Origin: an uncultured Bacilli bacterium
GTDB taxonomy: Bacteria > Bacillota_I > Bacilli_A > RF39 > UBA660
Direction of reading: 5' to 3'
NCBI GenBank assembly: GCA_947588795.1
Contig: CANPZJ010000048.1
Location: forward strand, 1 to 5,958
Length of the DNA: 5,958 nt
The notes beneath the pieces are model-generated. The model had not been told where the DNA came from and did no database searches. It saw only the letters and a list, made by a program, of their open reading frames with translations. Positions 1 to 5,958 of the stretch are shown in pieces (position 1 is the first letter of the stretch; each line of letters starts with the position of its first letter). A program made the translations under genes and the position numbers.

Positions 1-37
1 AGATTTAATTTTAAAATGCTTAAAATATAAGAAAATA

Positions 38-98
38 ATAGACAATAATTTATTTTATATGTATATATATTCAGCCCTTTTTGTTTTTTATTGTCTAT
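38..98. repeat. 11-bp perfect inverted repeat with 39-base spacer
   Basis: ATAGACAATAA at 38-48 is matched exactly by its reverse complement TTATTGTCTAT at 88-98. The 39 bases between are mostly A/T, with a short GCCC followed by T-rich sequence at about 74-89. The arms could form a hairpin in RNA from either strand or bind a dimeric protein. No coding region overlaps it. In such an AT-rich region an 11-bp match is suggestive only; the GAC/GTC core makes it somewhat less trivial than an A/T-only palindrome. Function unknown. Confidence 0.4.
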
Positions 99-103
99 GA
101 TAC

Positions 104-115
104 TGACAAATGTCA
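104..115. repeat. short palindrome TGACA-AA-TGTCA
   Basis: Two 5-base arms, TGACA (104-108) and TGTCA (111-115), are separated by AA. This is the shape of a small dimeric operator. It lies about 135 bases upstream of the extended -10 element at 250-258, which is far for a simple repressor site of that promoter, so it may relate to something outside the window. Another GTC follows at 119-122. It could be chance. Confidence 0.25.
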
Positions 116-249
116 TGATGTCCGTATGAATGTAAAGACAAAGATGTTGATTTCTTTTTTATGAATAAAAATTAAGTAAAAAAGTTTAAAAAAAAACATT
201 TAAATTTATTTTAATTAATTTAATCAACTTTATTTTGATTATTTATGTA

Positions 250-258
250 TGGTACAAT
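250..258 (+). promoter_or_regulatory. extended -10 promoter for the 285-1561 gene pair
   Basis: TGG directly precedes TACAAT (253-258), giving a TGn-type extended -10 element. The expected transcription start is near 265, leaving a leader of about 20 bases with a modest SD (GGTG, 273-276) eight bases before the ATG at 285. There is no good -35: TTTATT at 229-234 gives an 18-base spacer but a poor match, and TTGATT at 235-240 is too close. A/T tracts at about 178-225 could act as an UP-like element. The remainder of 1-249 shows no supportable gene on either strand. Confidence 0.6.
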
Positions 259-284
259 AGATATGAAATAGTGGTGAATATATT

Positions 285-890
285 ATGCCAAAATGGATAA
301 AAATATTTTTAATAATTTTTAGTGTTTTAATAGTTATTGTATTAATAGATACTTTGCAAGCTAAAATATTTGATAATAGTCCCTTCTTAAAAATTACGGA
401 AAATTATAATGATGGTAATGTCTTGAAAAAAGATAAAGGAATTTTTGTTTATACTTACGTTTTTCAAAATGGTGAAAAAGTAACAGTTTATCGTTGGGAA
501 AAATATTCACCACCTGAAGATGTAAAAGATACAAAGGAAAAGGAGAATAATGCAATGCAAAATATTAATGTTAGTATAAATGGAAAAATATATAATGCTA
601 AACTTGAAGATAATGAAACAGTTAAAGAATTTTTAAAAATACTACCACAAGAATTTACTATGAATGAATTAAATGGTAATGAAAAATATATTTATATGAA
701 TACAACTCTACCAACTAATGCAATTAATCCTAAACATATTAATAAAGGTGATATTATGCTTTATGGTGATAATTGTTTAGTTATTTTTTATGAGTCTTTT
801 AAGACAAATTATAGTTATACTAAAATTGGTCATATTGATAATCTAGATGATTTAGATTCTAGTAATGTAGTAGTTAAGTTTGGAAGTTAA
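285..890 (+). CDS. membrane-anchored protein with C-terminal cyclophilin-like domain
   Basis: This 201-residue protein has a short basic start (PKWIK), then a hydrophobic segment at about residues 6-22 that reads as a signal anchor. No lipobox cysteine follows, so it is probably not a lipoprotein. Residues ~28-76 (NSPFLKITENYN, then KGIFVYTYVFQNG) form a small region I recognise only loosely from hypothetical Firmicute membrane proteins. A charged linker (~77-90) leads to residues ~92-200, which match the cyclophilin-like fold family (PF18050 type) by recall: INVSINGKIY, LEDNETVKEFL, MNELNGNEKY, LPTNA, GDIMLYG, CLVIFYESF and SYTKIGHID. Whether that domain has isomerase activity is not established. 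The protein probably sits in the membrane with the fold outside. The next gene starts two bases after the stop. Domain call fairly firm; biological role unknown. Confidence 0.85.
   Translation: MPKWIKIFLIIFSVLIVIVLIDTLQAKIFDNSPFLKITENYNDGNVLKKDKGIFVYTYVFQNGEKVTVYRWEKYSPPEDVKDTKEKENNAMQNINVSINGKIYNAKLEDNETVKEFLKILPQEFTMNELNGNEKYIYMNTTLPTNAINPKHINKGDIMLYGDNCLVIFYESFKTNYSYTKIGHIDNLDDLDSSNVVVKFGS
537..557 (+). promoter_or_regulatory. internal SD and ATG at the domain boundary
   Basis: Within the gene at 285-890, AAAAGGAGA (537-545 or 546) lies about nine bases before an in-frame ATG at 555-557 (codon 91). Starting here would give a 111-residue protein beginning MQNINVSING, which is the cyclophilin-like domain alone, without the membrane anchor. 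The SD is stronger than the one at the full-length start. It could be an active internal start, or a relic of the fusion of two genes. The bases also encode Lys-Glu-Asn in an AT-rich gene, so an SD-like run could arise by chance. Confidence 0.4.
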
Positions 891-892
891 AT

Positions 893-1561
893 ATGCGTAA
901 GTTAGAGTTAAAAAATAAAATAATAAATCATAATAAATTATTAGAATATGGTTTTAAAAAAGAACAAAATAAATATTTATATAAAGAAAAAATCTGTAAT
1001 AATCAATTTGAAATAATAATAGAAGTACTAAATAATAATATGACTTCTAAAATACTAGATGCAATAAATAAAGAAGAATATATTTTAGTAGATATTAAAG
1101 ATATTACTGGTGAATTTGTTGGTAAAGTTAGAGAAGAATATGATAGTCTTATTCAAGATATCATAGATAAATGTACTAGTATGAATGTTTTTAAAAGTAG
1201 TGAAGCAAAAGGAATTATTCGCTATATAAAAAATAAATATCAAGATGAATTAGAATACTTATGGGAAAAATTTCCCAAAAATGCTATCTGGCGTAATAAG
1301 CAAAATAATAAATGGTATGGAGTAATCCTTACTATAGATGAAAATAAATTAGGTATTAAAGGTGAGCAAAAAATAGAAATTATTGATTTAAGGTATCCCA
1401 AAGATGATATTAAAAATATTGTTGATAATAAAAAGATATTTAAAGGTTATCATATGAATAAAAATAATTGGATTACTATTAAATTAGATGGTAGTGTTAC
1501 TTTAAAAGAGATATATAATTTAATTGATATTAGTTATAATATTTCGCTAAATTGTAAATAA
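893..1561 (+). CDS. two-domain protein with C-terminal MmcQ/YjbR domain
   Basis: This 222-residue soluble protein is rich in Asn, Lys and Ile. Residues ~14-98 form an N-terminal domain with LLEYGFKKEQNKYLYK, EYILVDI and the signature-like GEFVGKVREEYDSLI, a module often found before YjbR domains in Firmicutes. Residues ~104-217 fit the MmcQ/YjbR family (DUF419, CyaY-like fold with proposed DNA-binding character): RYIKNKYQDELEYLWEKFP, AIWRNKQNNKWYGVI, IIDLRYP and the C-terminal KGYHMNKNNWITIKLDG. The biochemical role of this family is unclear. The start is supported by GGAAG at 882-886 inside the tail of the upstream gene, with only two bases between the genes, so translational coupling is likely. 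No terminator is evident after it. Family call is from recall of motifs. Confidence 0.85.
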   Translation: MRKLELKNKIINHNKLLEYGFKKEQNKYLYKEKICNNQFEIIIEVLNNNMTSKILDAINKEEYILVDIKDITGEFVGKVREEYDSLIQDIIDKCTSMNVFKSSEAKGIIRYIKNKYQDELEYLWEKFPKNAIWRNKQNNKWYGVILTIDENKLGIKGEQKIEIIDLRYPKDDIKNIVDNKKIFKGYHMNKNNWITIKLDGSVTLKEIYNLIDISYNISLNCK

Positions 1562-1574
1562 AATAATTTTTGTA

Positions 1575-1583
1575 TGTTATAAT
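1575..1583 (+). promoter_or_regulatory. extended -10 promoter of the flavin reductase gene
   Basis: TG (1575-1576), one base, then a perfect TATAAT (1578-1583). A second TATAAT follows at 1584-1589 but would start transcription on or beyond the SD. The first places the start near 1590, immediately before the SD AAAGGATG (1591-1598), giving a very short leader of about 15 bases. No good -35 hexamer is visible, which is acceptable for an extended -10. Confidence 0.65.
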
Positions 1584-1604
1584 TATAATGAAAGGATGAT
1601 AAAA

Positions 1605-2156
1605 TTGAGAAAAAATATTAAAGTAACAGAAGGAATATTTCCAATGCCAGTTTTAATGATAGCCACTTATAATGAAGATGGTAGCGTTAATGTTATGAAT
1701 GCTGCTTGGGGAACAATGCTTGAGCGTGATCAGGTTATGTTAAATTTAACTGAAACACATAAAACTGTTCAAAATATTAAAGAAAGAAAGGCATTTACAG
1801 TTAGTATTGCTGATAGTAAACATGTTAAGGAAGCCGATTATTTTGGGGTAGTTTCAGGTAATGATACACCAGATAAATTTGCTAAAAGTGGACTTTCTTA
1901 TAGTAAATCTGAAAATGTGGATGCCCCAATTATTAATGAATTTCCTATATGTTTAGAGTGTGAATTTATAGAATATGGTGAATGTGGTGTTATCGGTAAA
2001 GTTGTTAATGTATCTGCTGATGAAAGTGTGATGAATGGCGATAATGTTGATATTTCTAAAGTATCTGCTATTGCATTTGATCCATATACTCATGGTTATT
2101 ATAAAGTTACAGAAAGAGTTGGCAATGCCTTTAAAGATGGTTTTGAATTAAAATAA
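1605..2156 (+). CDS. flavin reductase family protein (flavoredoxin-like)
   Basis: This is a split-barrel FMN-binding protein of the flavin reductase-like family (PF01613 type), expected to bind FMN in the cytoplasm and pass electrons to flavin or a partner oxidoreductase; the partner is unknown. From a TTG start it has 183 residues: MRKNIKV, then FPMPVLMIATYNEDGSVNVMNAAWG (~12-36), the LTETHKTVQNI flavin-site region (~48-58), YFGVVSGNDTPDKFAKSGL (~79-97), PICLECEF (~114-121) and a C-terminal HGYYKV. The length is typical of flavoredoxin-like members (about 190 residues). The TTG at 1605 is chosen because the SD AAAGGATG (1591-1598) overlaps the in-frame ATG at 1596 and so cannot serve it, but is well spaced for the TTG; family members also tend to begin MRKN or MKK. 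It has its own promoter and terminator, so it is probably monocistronic. Confidence 0.92.
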   Translation: MRKNIKVTEGIFPMPVLMIATYNEDGSVNVMNAAWGTMLERDQVMLNLTETHKTVQNIKERKAFTVSIADSKHVKEADYFGVVSGNDTPDKFAKSGLSYSKSENVDAPIINEFPICLECEFIEYGECGVIGKVVNVSADESVMNGDNVDISKVSAIAFDPYTHGYYKVTERVGNAFKDGFELK

Positions 2157-2183
2157 TGCAGAGTATACTGTGTTATTTTTTTT
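2153..2183 (+). terminator. Rho-independent terminator after the flavin reductase gene
   Basis: The stem pairs ATAATGCAG (2153-2161) with CTGTGTTAT (2168-2176), including two G-T pairs, around a six-base loop, followed at once by eight T (2176-2183). The stem is weak in G-C but the T-run is strong. It starts within the last codon and stop of the reductase gene and separates it from the gltX operon. Confidence 0.7.
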
Positions 2184-2187
2184 AATA

Positions 2188-2221
2188 TTCAATAGGAAAA
2201 AATAAAGAATTATAGTATAAT
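2188..2221 (+). promoter_or_regulatory. promoter region of the gltX-cysS operon
   Basis: A perfect TATAAT lies at 2216-2221 but lacks a -35 at normal spacing. The overlapping TATAGT at 2211-2216 has TTCAAT at 2188-2193 exactly 17 bases upstream, a three-of-six match to TTGACA. Either places the transcription start near 2223-2229. The gap after the preceding terminator is too short to hold a T-box leader, and no T-box-like sequence is seen. The SD AGGAAGTG (2229-2236) precedes the gltX ATG, so the leader is very short. Confidence 0.5.
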
Positions 2222-2243
2222 ATGTACTAGGAAGTGATTATTA

Positions 2244-3662
2244 ATGAATGCAAGAACTAGATTTGCACCATCACCAACTGGATTTATGCATATTGGTAAT
2301 TTAAGAACTGCTATTTTTGAATATTTAGTAGCTAAACATGATGGAGGAGAATTTTTACTTAGAATTGAAGACACTGATCAAAATAGAAAAGTAGAAGGGG
2401 CAATTGATTTTATTTATAATACACTAGATTTATGTAATATGAAAATAGATGAAGGACCAAAAACGTCAGGTGAATATGGACCTTATATTCAAAGTGAAAG
2501 AATAAATATTTATAAAGAATATGCCGAAAAATTAGTTGAAATGGGTAAAGCCTATTATTGTTTTTGTACGGAAGAAACTTTAGAAGAAATGCGTGAATAT
2601 TGTGATAGAAAAAAAATACCTTTTATGTATGATGGTAGATGTTCTCATTTAACTAAAGAAGAAATAGAAGAAAAACTTAAAAATGGGGAAAAATATGTTA
2701 TCAGACAAAAGATGCCTAAAACTGGTGTATCTGTTGTTCACGATGTAGTATATGGTGATGTAAGAGTAGAAAATCAAGTTTTAGAAGATCAAATTTTACT
2801 AAAAAGTGATGGTTATCCTACATATAATTTTGCCAATGTTATTGATGATCATTTAATGCATATTACTCATGTTATCAGAGGTAATGAATATTTAGCCCAA
2901 ACTCCGAAATATAATTTATTATATGAAGCATTTGGTTGGGAAGCCCCAACATATATCCATGTCCCAATGGTTTTAGGTAGTGATGGCAATAAACTTTCTA
3001 AACGTAATGGTGATGCTTCATTTATGGATCTATATAATGAAGGATATTTACCTAGTGCTATTGTTAATTATTTAGTATTACTTGGCTGGAGTTCCGCAAC
3101 TAATGAAGAAGTTTATAGTATGGATGATTTAATTAAGAACTTTGATGTTAATAGAATTAGTAAATCACCAGCTACTTATGATATTAAAAAATTACAATGG
3201 TTTAATCACAAATATATTAATATGTTAAGTGATGAAGAATATCTAAAATTTGTAAGGCCATATTTAACTTATGATGTTAGTGATAAGACAGATGAATGGG
3301 TTAATAAATTACTTACTATTTATAAAGATCATTTATCTTATGGTAAAGAAATAAATGACTTAGTTGGTATTTTCTTTAATGATGATATTAATATTAGTAA
3401 AGAAAACGAAGAATTTTTAAATAGTGATGAAAATATTCCATTAGTTATTAAAACATATAAAGAAGAACTAGCAAAATTAGATAATTGGAATACAGAGAAA
3501 ATTGCTAATGTTATCAATATAGTTAAAGAAAAAACAGGAGTTAAGGGTAAACTTTTATATATGCCAATTAGGATAAAAATAAGTGGTATAGAACATGGAC
3601 CTGAACTTCCTGATGAAATATATTTAATAGGTCGAGAAAAGGTATTGGAAAGACTTAGTTAG
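2244..3662 (+). CDS. gltX: glutamyl-tRNA synthetase
   Basis: This class I aminoacyl-tRNA synthetase charges tRNA(Glu) with glutamate in the cytoplasm; in many Firmicutes it also makes Glu-tRNA(Gln) for GatCAB, which I cannot decide here. The 472 residues match the usual bacterial length. Visible signatures are RFAPSPTGFMHIGNLRTA with the HIGH-type motif at 16-19, LRIEDTD (~39-45), the zinc cluster Cys106, Cys108, Cys133 and His135 in C-x-C-x24-C-x-H spacing, the YNFANVIDDHLM region (~194-205), RGNEY and the KMSKS-type loop KLSKR at 250-254. Residues beyond ~325 form the helical anticodon-binding part. The ATG at 2244 has a good SD (AGGAAG, 2229-2234). cysS follows 12 bases after the stop. Confidence 0.98.
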   Translation: MNARTRFAPSPTGFMHIGNLRTAIFEYLVAKHDGGEFLLRIEDTDQNRKVEGAIDFIYNTLDLCNMKIDEGPKTSGEYGPYIQSERINIYKEYAEKLVEMGKAYYCFCTEETLEEMREYCDRKKIPFMYDGRCSHLTKEEIEEKLKNGEKYVIRQKMPKTGVSVVHDVVYGDVRVENQVLEDQILLKSDGYPTYNFANVIDDHLMHITHVIRGNEYLAQTPKYNLLYEAFGWEAPTYIHVPMVLGSDGNKLSKRNGDASFMDLYNEGYLPSAIVNYLVLLGWSSATNEEVYSMDDLIKNFDVNRISKSPATYDIKKLQWFNHKYINMLSDEEYLKFVRPYLTYDVSDKTDEWVNKLLTIYKDHLSYGKEINDLVGIFFNDDINISKENEEFLNSDENIPLVIKTYKEELAKLDNWNTEKIANVINIVKEKTGVKGKLLYMPIRIKISGIEHGPELPDEIYLIGREKVLERLS

Positions 3663-3674
3663 ATTGGAGAGTAT

Positions 3675-5060
3675 ATGGAACTATATAATACTTTAACAAG
3701 AAAAATTGAGGAGTTTAAACCTTGGCGTGATGATGAAGTTACGATGTATACATGTGGTCCAACGGTGTATCATTATGCCCATATCGGTAATTTAAGAACA
3801 TATATTATGGAAGACCTCTTAGAAAAAACTTTAAATTATGTCGGATTAAATGTAAAAAGATGTATGAATATAACTGATGTTGGTCATTTATCAAGTGATG
3901 CTGATACCGGTGATGATAAAATGGTTAAAAGTGCTAAAAGTGAGCATAAATCTGTTTTAGAAATTGCTAAATTTTATACTGATGCTTTTTTCAAAGATTT
4001 TGCAGATTTAAATATTAAAAAGCCAGAAATAGTAAGTCCAGCTACTAGTAATATCGATGAATATATTAAAATAATTGAAAAATTACTTGAAGATGGCTAT
4101 GCATATGCAGCTGGTGGTAATATTTATTTTGATACATCTAAACTTAAAAATTATTATGTTCTAACTAATCAAGGGGAAGAAGATTTAATCGGTGGAGTTA
4201 GAGATACTGTTGAAGTAGATGAAAATAAGAAAAATAAAGCCGACTTTGTTTTATGGTTTACGAAAAGTAAATTTGATGATCAAGAATTAAAATGGGATAG
4301 TCCTTTTGGGGTAGGTTACCCTGGTTGGCATATTGAATGTTCTGGTATAAGTATCAAATATTTAGGAGAATATTTAGATATCCATTGTGGTGGTGTTGAT
4401 AATATTTTTCCTCATCATACTAATGAAATTGCTCAGTCCGAAAGCTTTTTAGGTCATAAATGGTGTAATTACTGGGTACACGGAGAACACTTAAATGACC
4501 AATCTGGTAAGATGAGTAAAAGCAAAGGCGATGTTTTAACTGTAAGTACTCTAAAAGAAAAAGGCTATAATCCTTTAAGTTATCGTTTTATGTGTTTACA
4601 AAGTCATTATCGTAAACAATTAACATTTTCTTATGATTCTTTAGATGGTGCTGAAAATGCTTATAAAAAATTAAAAAGTAGAGTTTTATCTTTAAATAGT
4701 GATGGTGAAATTGATAATGATATTTATGATGAATTTAATATTAAATTTAAAGGATCTTTAGAAGATGATTTAAATACTGCAAATGCCTTGTCGATAGTTT
4801 ATGATGTATTAAAAAGTGATAGTAATGATGCTACTAAATTTAAATTAATTAGTGATTTTGATCAAGTATTAGGTTTAGATCTAACTAAAAAAGAGGAAAA
4901 AAATGTTGATGAAGAATTTATTAACCAAAAAATAGAGGAAAGAAATAAGGCTAAAGCCAATAAAGATTATGCTAAAGCTGATGCTATTAGAGATGAACTT
5001 AAAAATATGGGTATAATAATAAAGGATACCAGAGAAGGAACAATATACGAGGTGATATAG
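3675..5060 (+). CDS. cysS: cysteinyl-tRNA synthetase
   Basis: This class I synthetase charges tRNA(Cys) with cysteine. At 461 residues it is full length. The catalytic zinc ligands are present: Cys27 (TCGPTVY), Cys222 (WHIECS), His247 and Glu251 (FPHHTNE). The HIGH-type motif is HIGN at 36-39, and the KMSKS loop is intact at 279-283. Other family marks are NITDVGH (~65-71), GYPGWHIECSGIS (~214-226), HCGGVDNIFPHH (~237-248) and the C-terminal motif with ADAIRDELKNMGI and DTREGT. The SD GGAGAG (3666-3671) lies just before the ATG. It is co-transcribed with gltX, as in the classical Firmicute arrangement, but with no cysE between them. The following peptidase gene begins one base after the stop. 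Confidence 0.98.
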   Translation: MELYNTLTRKIEEFKPWRDDEVTMYTCGPTVYHYAHIGNLRTYIMEDLLEKTLNYVGLNVKRCMNITDVGHLSSDADTGDDKMVKSAKSEHKSVLEIAKFYTDAFFKDFADLNIKKPEIVSPATSNIDEYIKIIEKLLEDGYAYAAGGNIYFDTSKLKNYYVLTNQGEEDLIGGVRDTVEVDENKKNKADFVLWFTKSKFDDQELKWDSPFGVGYPGWHIECSGISIKYLGEYLDIHCGGVDNIFPHHTNEIAQSESFLGHKWCNYWVHGEHLNDQSGKMSKSKGDVLTVSTLKEKGYNPLSYRFMCLQSHYRKQLTFSYDSLDGAENAYKKLKSRVLSLNSDGEIDNDIYDEFNIKFKGSLEDDLNTANALSIVYDVLKSDSNDATKFKLISDFDQVLGLDLTKKEEKNVDEEFINQKIEERNKAKANKDYAKADAIRDELKNMGIIIKDTREGTIYEVI

Positions 5061-5061
5061 T

Positions 5062-5754
5062 ATGTATTATAGTTATACAAGTGTAATGAATATAGTTTTA
5101 TATTTAGTAATTATTTTAGTACCATTATTTGCCCAAATTAATGTTAGTGCATCTTTTAGTAAATATAAAAAGGCAGATAATAAGAAAAAAGTAACAGGTT
5201 TTGATGTGGCGAGAAAAATATTAGATGCAAATGGTTTAGAAGATATTTATATAGTCGAAACTGGTGGTAATTTAACTGATCATTATGATCCAACTAGAAA
5301 AGTTATTAAATTATCTCATGATATATTCCATGGTGAAAGTGTTGCTGCAGCATCTGTTGCAGCCCATGAATGTGGTCACGCTATTCAAGACAAAGTTGGT
5401 TATAAGTTTATGCGTTTTCGTAGTTTACTTGTCCCAGTTGTAAATTTAGTTTCATCATTTTCTTGGATTGTAATTCTAATTGGTTTACTTACGGAATACT
5501 TTCAAATATTTATCTTTGGTATTGGTTTAATTAGTATTGGCCTACTTTTCCAACTTGTCACATTACCAGTTGAATTTGATGCTAGTAAAAGAGCTAAAGC
5601 AGAATTAAAAAGATTAAAACTAATTGATAATAATGAAGATAGTTATGTTTCCAAAATGCTTGGAGCAGCAGCTCTTACTTATGTAGCAGGTGTTCTAACA
5701 TCTATTTTAGAAATAGTTAGATTATTATTAATTTTTAATGATAATGATAGATAA
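5062..5754 (+). CDS. YugP-family membrane zinc metallopeptidase
   Basis: This 230-residue integral membrane protein is of the YugP type (Zn_peptidase_2, PF04298 by recall). An N-terminal hydrophobic helix (~9-27) is followed by a soluble stretch with VARKILDANGL (~49-59), DHYDP (~73-77) and KLSHDIFHGESVAAASVAAH, leading into the zinc motif HECGH at 102-106, in which His102 and His106 bind zinc and Glu103 is catalytic. Two hydrophobic segments (~121-143, 147-168), the family-typical LPVEFDASKRA (~168-178, where Glu171 is the probable third ligand) and a last segment (~203-226) follow. Substrate unknown. The SD GAGGTG (5049-5054) lies inside the end of cysS, so the gene is likely translated as the third member of the gltX operon. 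The family is common in Firmicutes and its role is poorly defined. Confidence 0.93.
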   Translation: MYYSYTSVMNIVLYLVIILVPLFAQINVSASFSKYKKADNKKKVTGFDVARKILDANGLEDIYIVETGGNLTDHYDPTRKVIKLSHDIFHGESVAAASVAAHECGHAIQDKVGYKFMRFRSLLVPVVNLVSSFSWIVILIGLLTEYFQIFIFGIGLISIGLLFQLVTLPVEFDASKRAKAELKRLKLIDNNEDSYVSKMLGAAALTYVAGVLTSILEIVRLLLIFNDNDR

Positions 5755-5769
5755 ATATAATTGTTAAGC

Positions 5770-5811
5770 AAAATTCCCTTTCATAAAATATTATGGAGGG
5801 GATTTTATTTT
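5770..5811 (+). terminator. terminator-like hairpin after the gltX-cysS-peptidase operon, containing an SD
   Basis: Positions 5770-5786 can pair with 5791-5806: AAAATTCCCTT against the GGGGATTTT side, then CATAA with TTATG, with a few G-T pairs, one likely bulged T near 5781 and a four-base loop (5787-5790). T-rich sequence (TTTTATTTT, 5803-5811) follows. This is the form of a Rho-independent terminator 15 bases after the peptidase stop. The GGAGGGG in its 3' arm (5795-5801) is also the best SD for the next open frame, so the element may both end the operon and control that frame. Confidence 0.65.
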
Positions 5812-5958
5812 GTTACATAATATATTCGTTATTGTAACTTTTATAGTTACATTTATTTTGGGAATTATTGCCAAAAAACATCCAAAAATAAAAAATGAAC
5901 TCATACCTATTCAAAACCTAGTAGTTGGTATAGTTACATCTTTGATTTATTATTTAAT
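5810..5958 (+). CDS. holin-like small membrane protein, partial (runs off the window)
   Basis: An open frame begins with TTG at 5810 and continues to the window edge, giving 49 residues without a stop. Two hydrophobic segments (~4-21 and ~33-48) flank a basic turn (AKKHPKIKNE). The order hydrophobic segment, LG..AKK, N-LIPIQNLVVGIV resembles the start of phage-type holins of Clostridia and Bacilli (PF16079-like, by recall). Such proteins make membrane holes that release endolysin, though chromosomal copies exist outside intact phages. TTG is the only credible start: no ATG lies in frame, and GGAGGGG ends eight bases upstream. The SD is inside the preceding hairpin. Whether an endolysin follows cannot be seen. 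A non-holin two-helix membrane protein remains possible. Confidence 0.6.
   Translation, partial: MLHNIFVIVTFIVTFILGIIAKKHPKIKNELIPIQNLVVGIVTSLIYYL

Noticed and set aside
38..98. 61-bp MITE with 11-bp terminal repeats
   Set aside because: No convincing target-site duplication flanks it (only a loose ATA match) and there is no second copy in the window.
1..249. Short coding frames in the gene-free leader
   Set aside because: Frames on both strands are broken by frequent stops; for example, the ATG at about 97 ends after roughly ten codons. No SD-supported frame is seen.
1596..1598. ATG as the flavin reductase start
   Set aside because: The only SD overlaps this ATG, and the in-frame TTG nine bases later is properly spaced and fits the family N-terminus.
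2157..2243. T-box leader for gltX
   Set aside because: The gap is only 87 bases, already holding a terminator and promoter; no T-box-like conserved sequence or specifier stem is visible.
285..5754. Recoded UGA as tryptophan, considered because of the mycoplasma-like AT content
   Set aside because: Tryptophan codons are TGG throughout and no gene contains in-frame TGA; the standard bacterial code explains all frames.
5793..5837. Small frame starting ATG-GAG-GGG after the peptidase
   Set aside because: It ends after 14 codons, has no SD, and lies in the hairpin arm; the TTG frame at 5810 is open to the window edge.
1..5958. CRISPR array, tRNA or rRNA genes
   Set aside because: No regularly spaced direct repeats and no tRNA- or rRNA-like conserved segments were seen by eye.

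Overview
The window is a very AT-rich stretch of bacterial chromosome, all coding on the + strand. It has short intergenic gaps, Gram-positive-style Shine-Dalgarno (SD) sites and two likely TTG starts. Tryptophan is read from TGG, and all visible stops are TAA or TAG with no in-frame TGA, so nothing suggests a recoded mycoplasma-type code. Protein content and style point to a low-GC Firmicute (Bacilli or Clostridia side), probably of the uncultured gut type. The lineage is inferred from style, not from a marker gene.

Layout: (1) 1-284 is a gene-free, AT-rich leader with two inverted repeats and an extended -10 promoter. (2) 285-1561 holds two nearly abutting genes: a membrane-anchored protein with a C-terminal cyclophilin-like domain, and a two-domain protein ending in an MmcQ/YjbR domain. 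(3) 1575-2183 is a single-gene unit for a flavoredoxin-like flavin reductase, with its own extended -10 promoter, a probable TTG start and a terminator. (4) 2211-5811 is a tight operon: gltX (glutamyl-tRNA synthetase), cysS (cysteinyl-tRNA synthetase) and a YugP-type membrane zinc metallopeptidase, ending in a hairpin followed by T-rich sequence. (5) From 5810 to the window edge runs the 5' part of a small two-helix membrane protein resembling phage-type holins. Its SD lies inside the preceding hairpin.

Functionally, gltX and cysS form a housekeeping aminoacylation unit like the classical gltX-cysS cluster of Firmicutes, but cysE is absent between them and the gene after cysS is a membrane protease. 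The two upstream accessory proteins and the flavin reductase have no evident pathway link to each other. The points most worth a second look are the SD-preceded internal start at the cyclophilin-like domain boundary, the probable TTG start of the flavin reductase, and the holin-like gene whose SD is built into a terminator-like hairpin. No clear new multi-gene system is visible.
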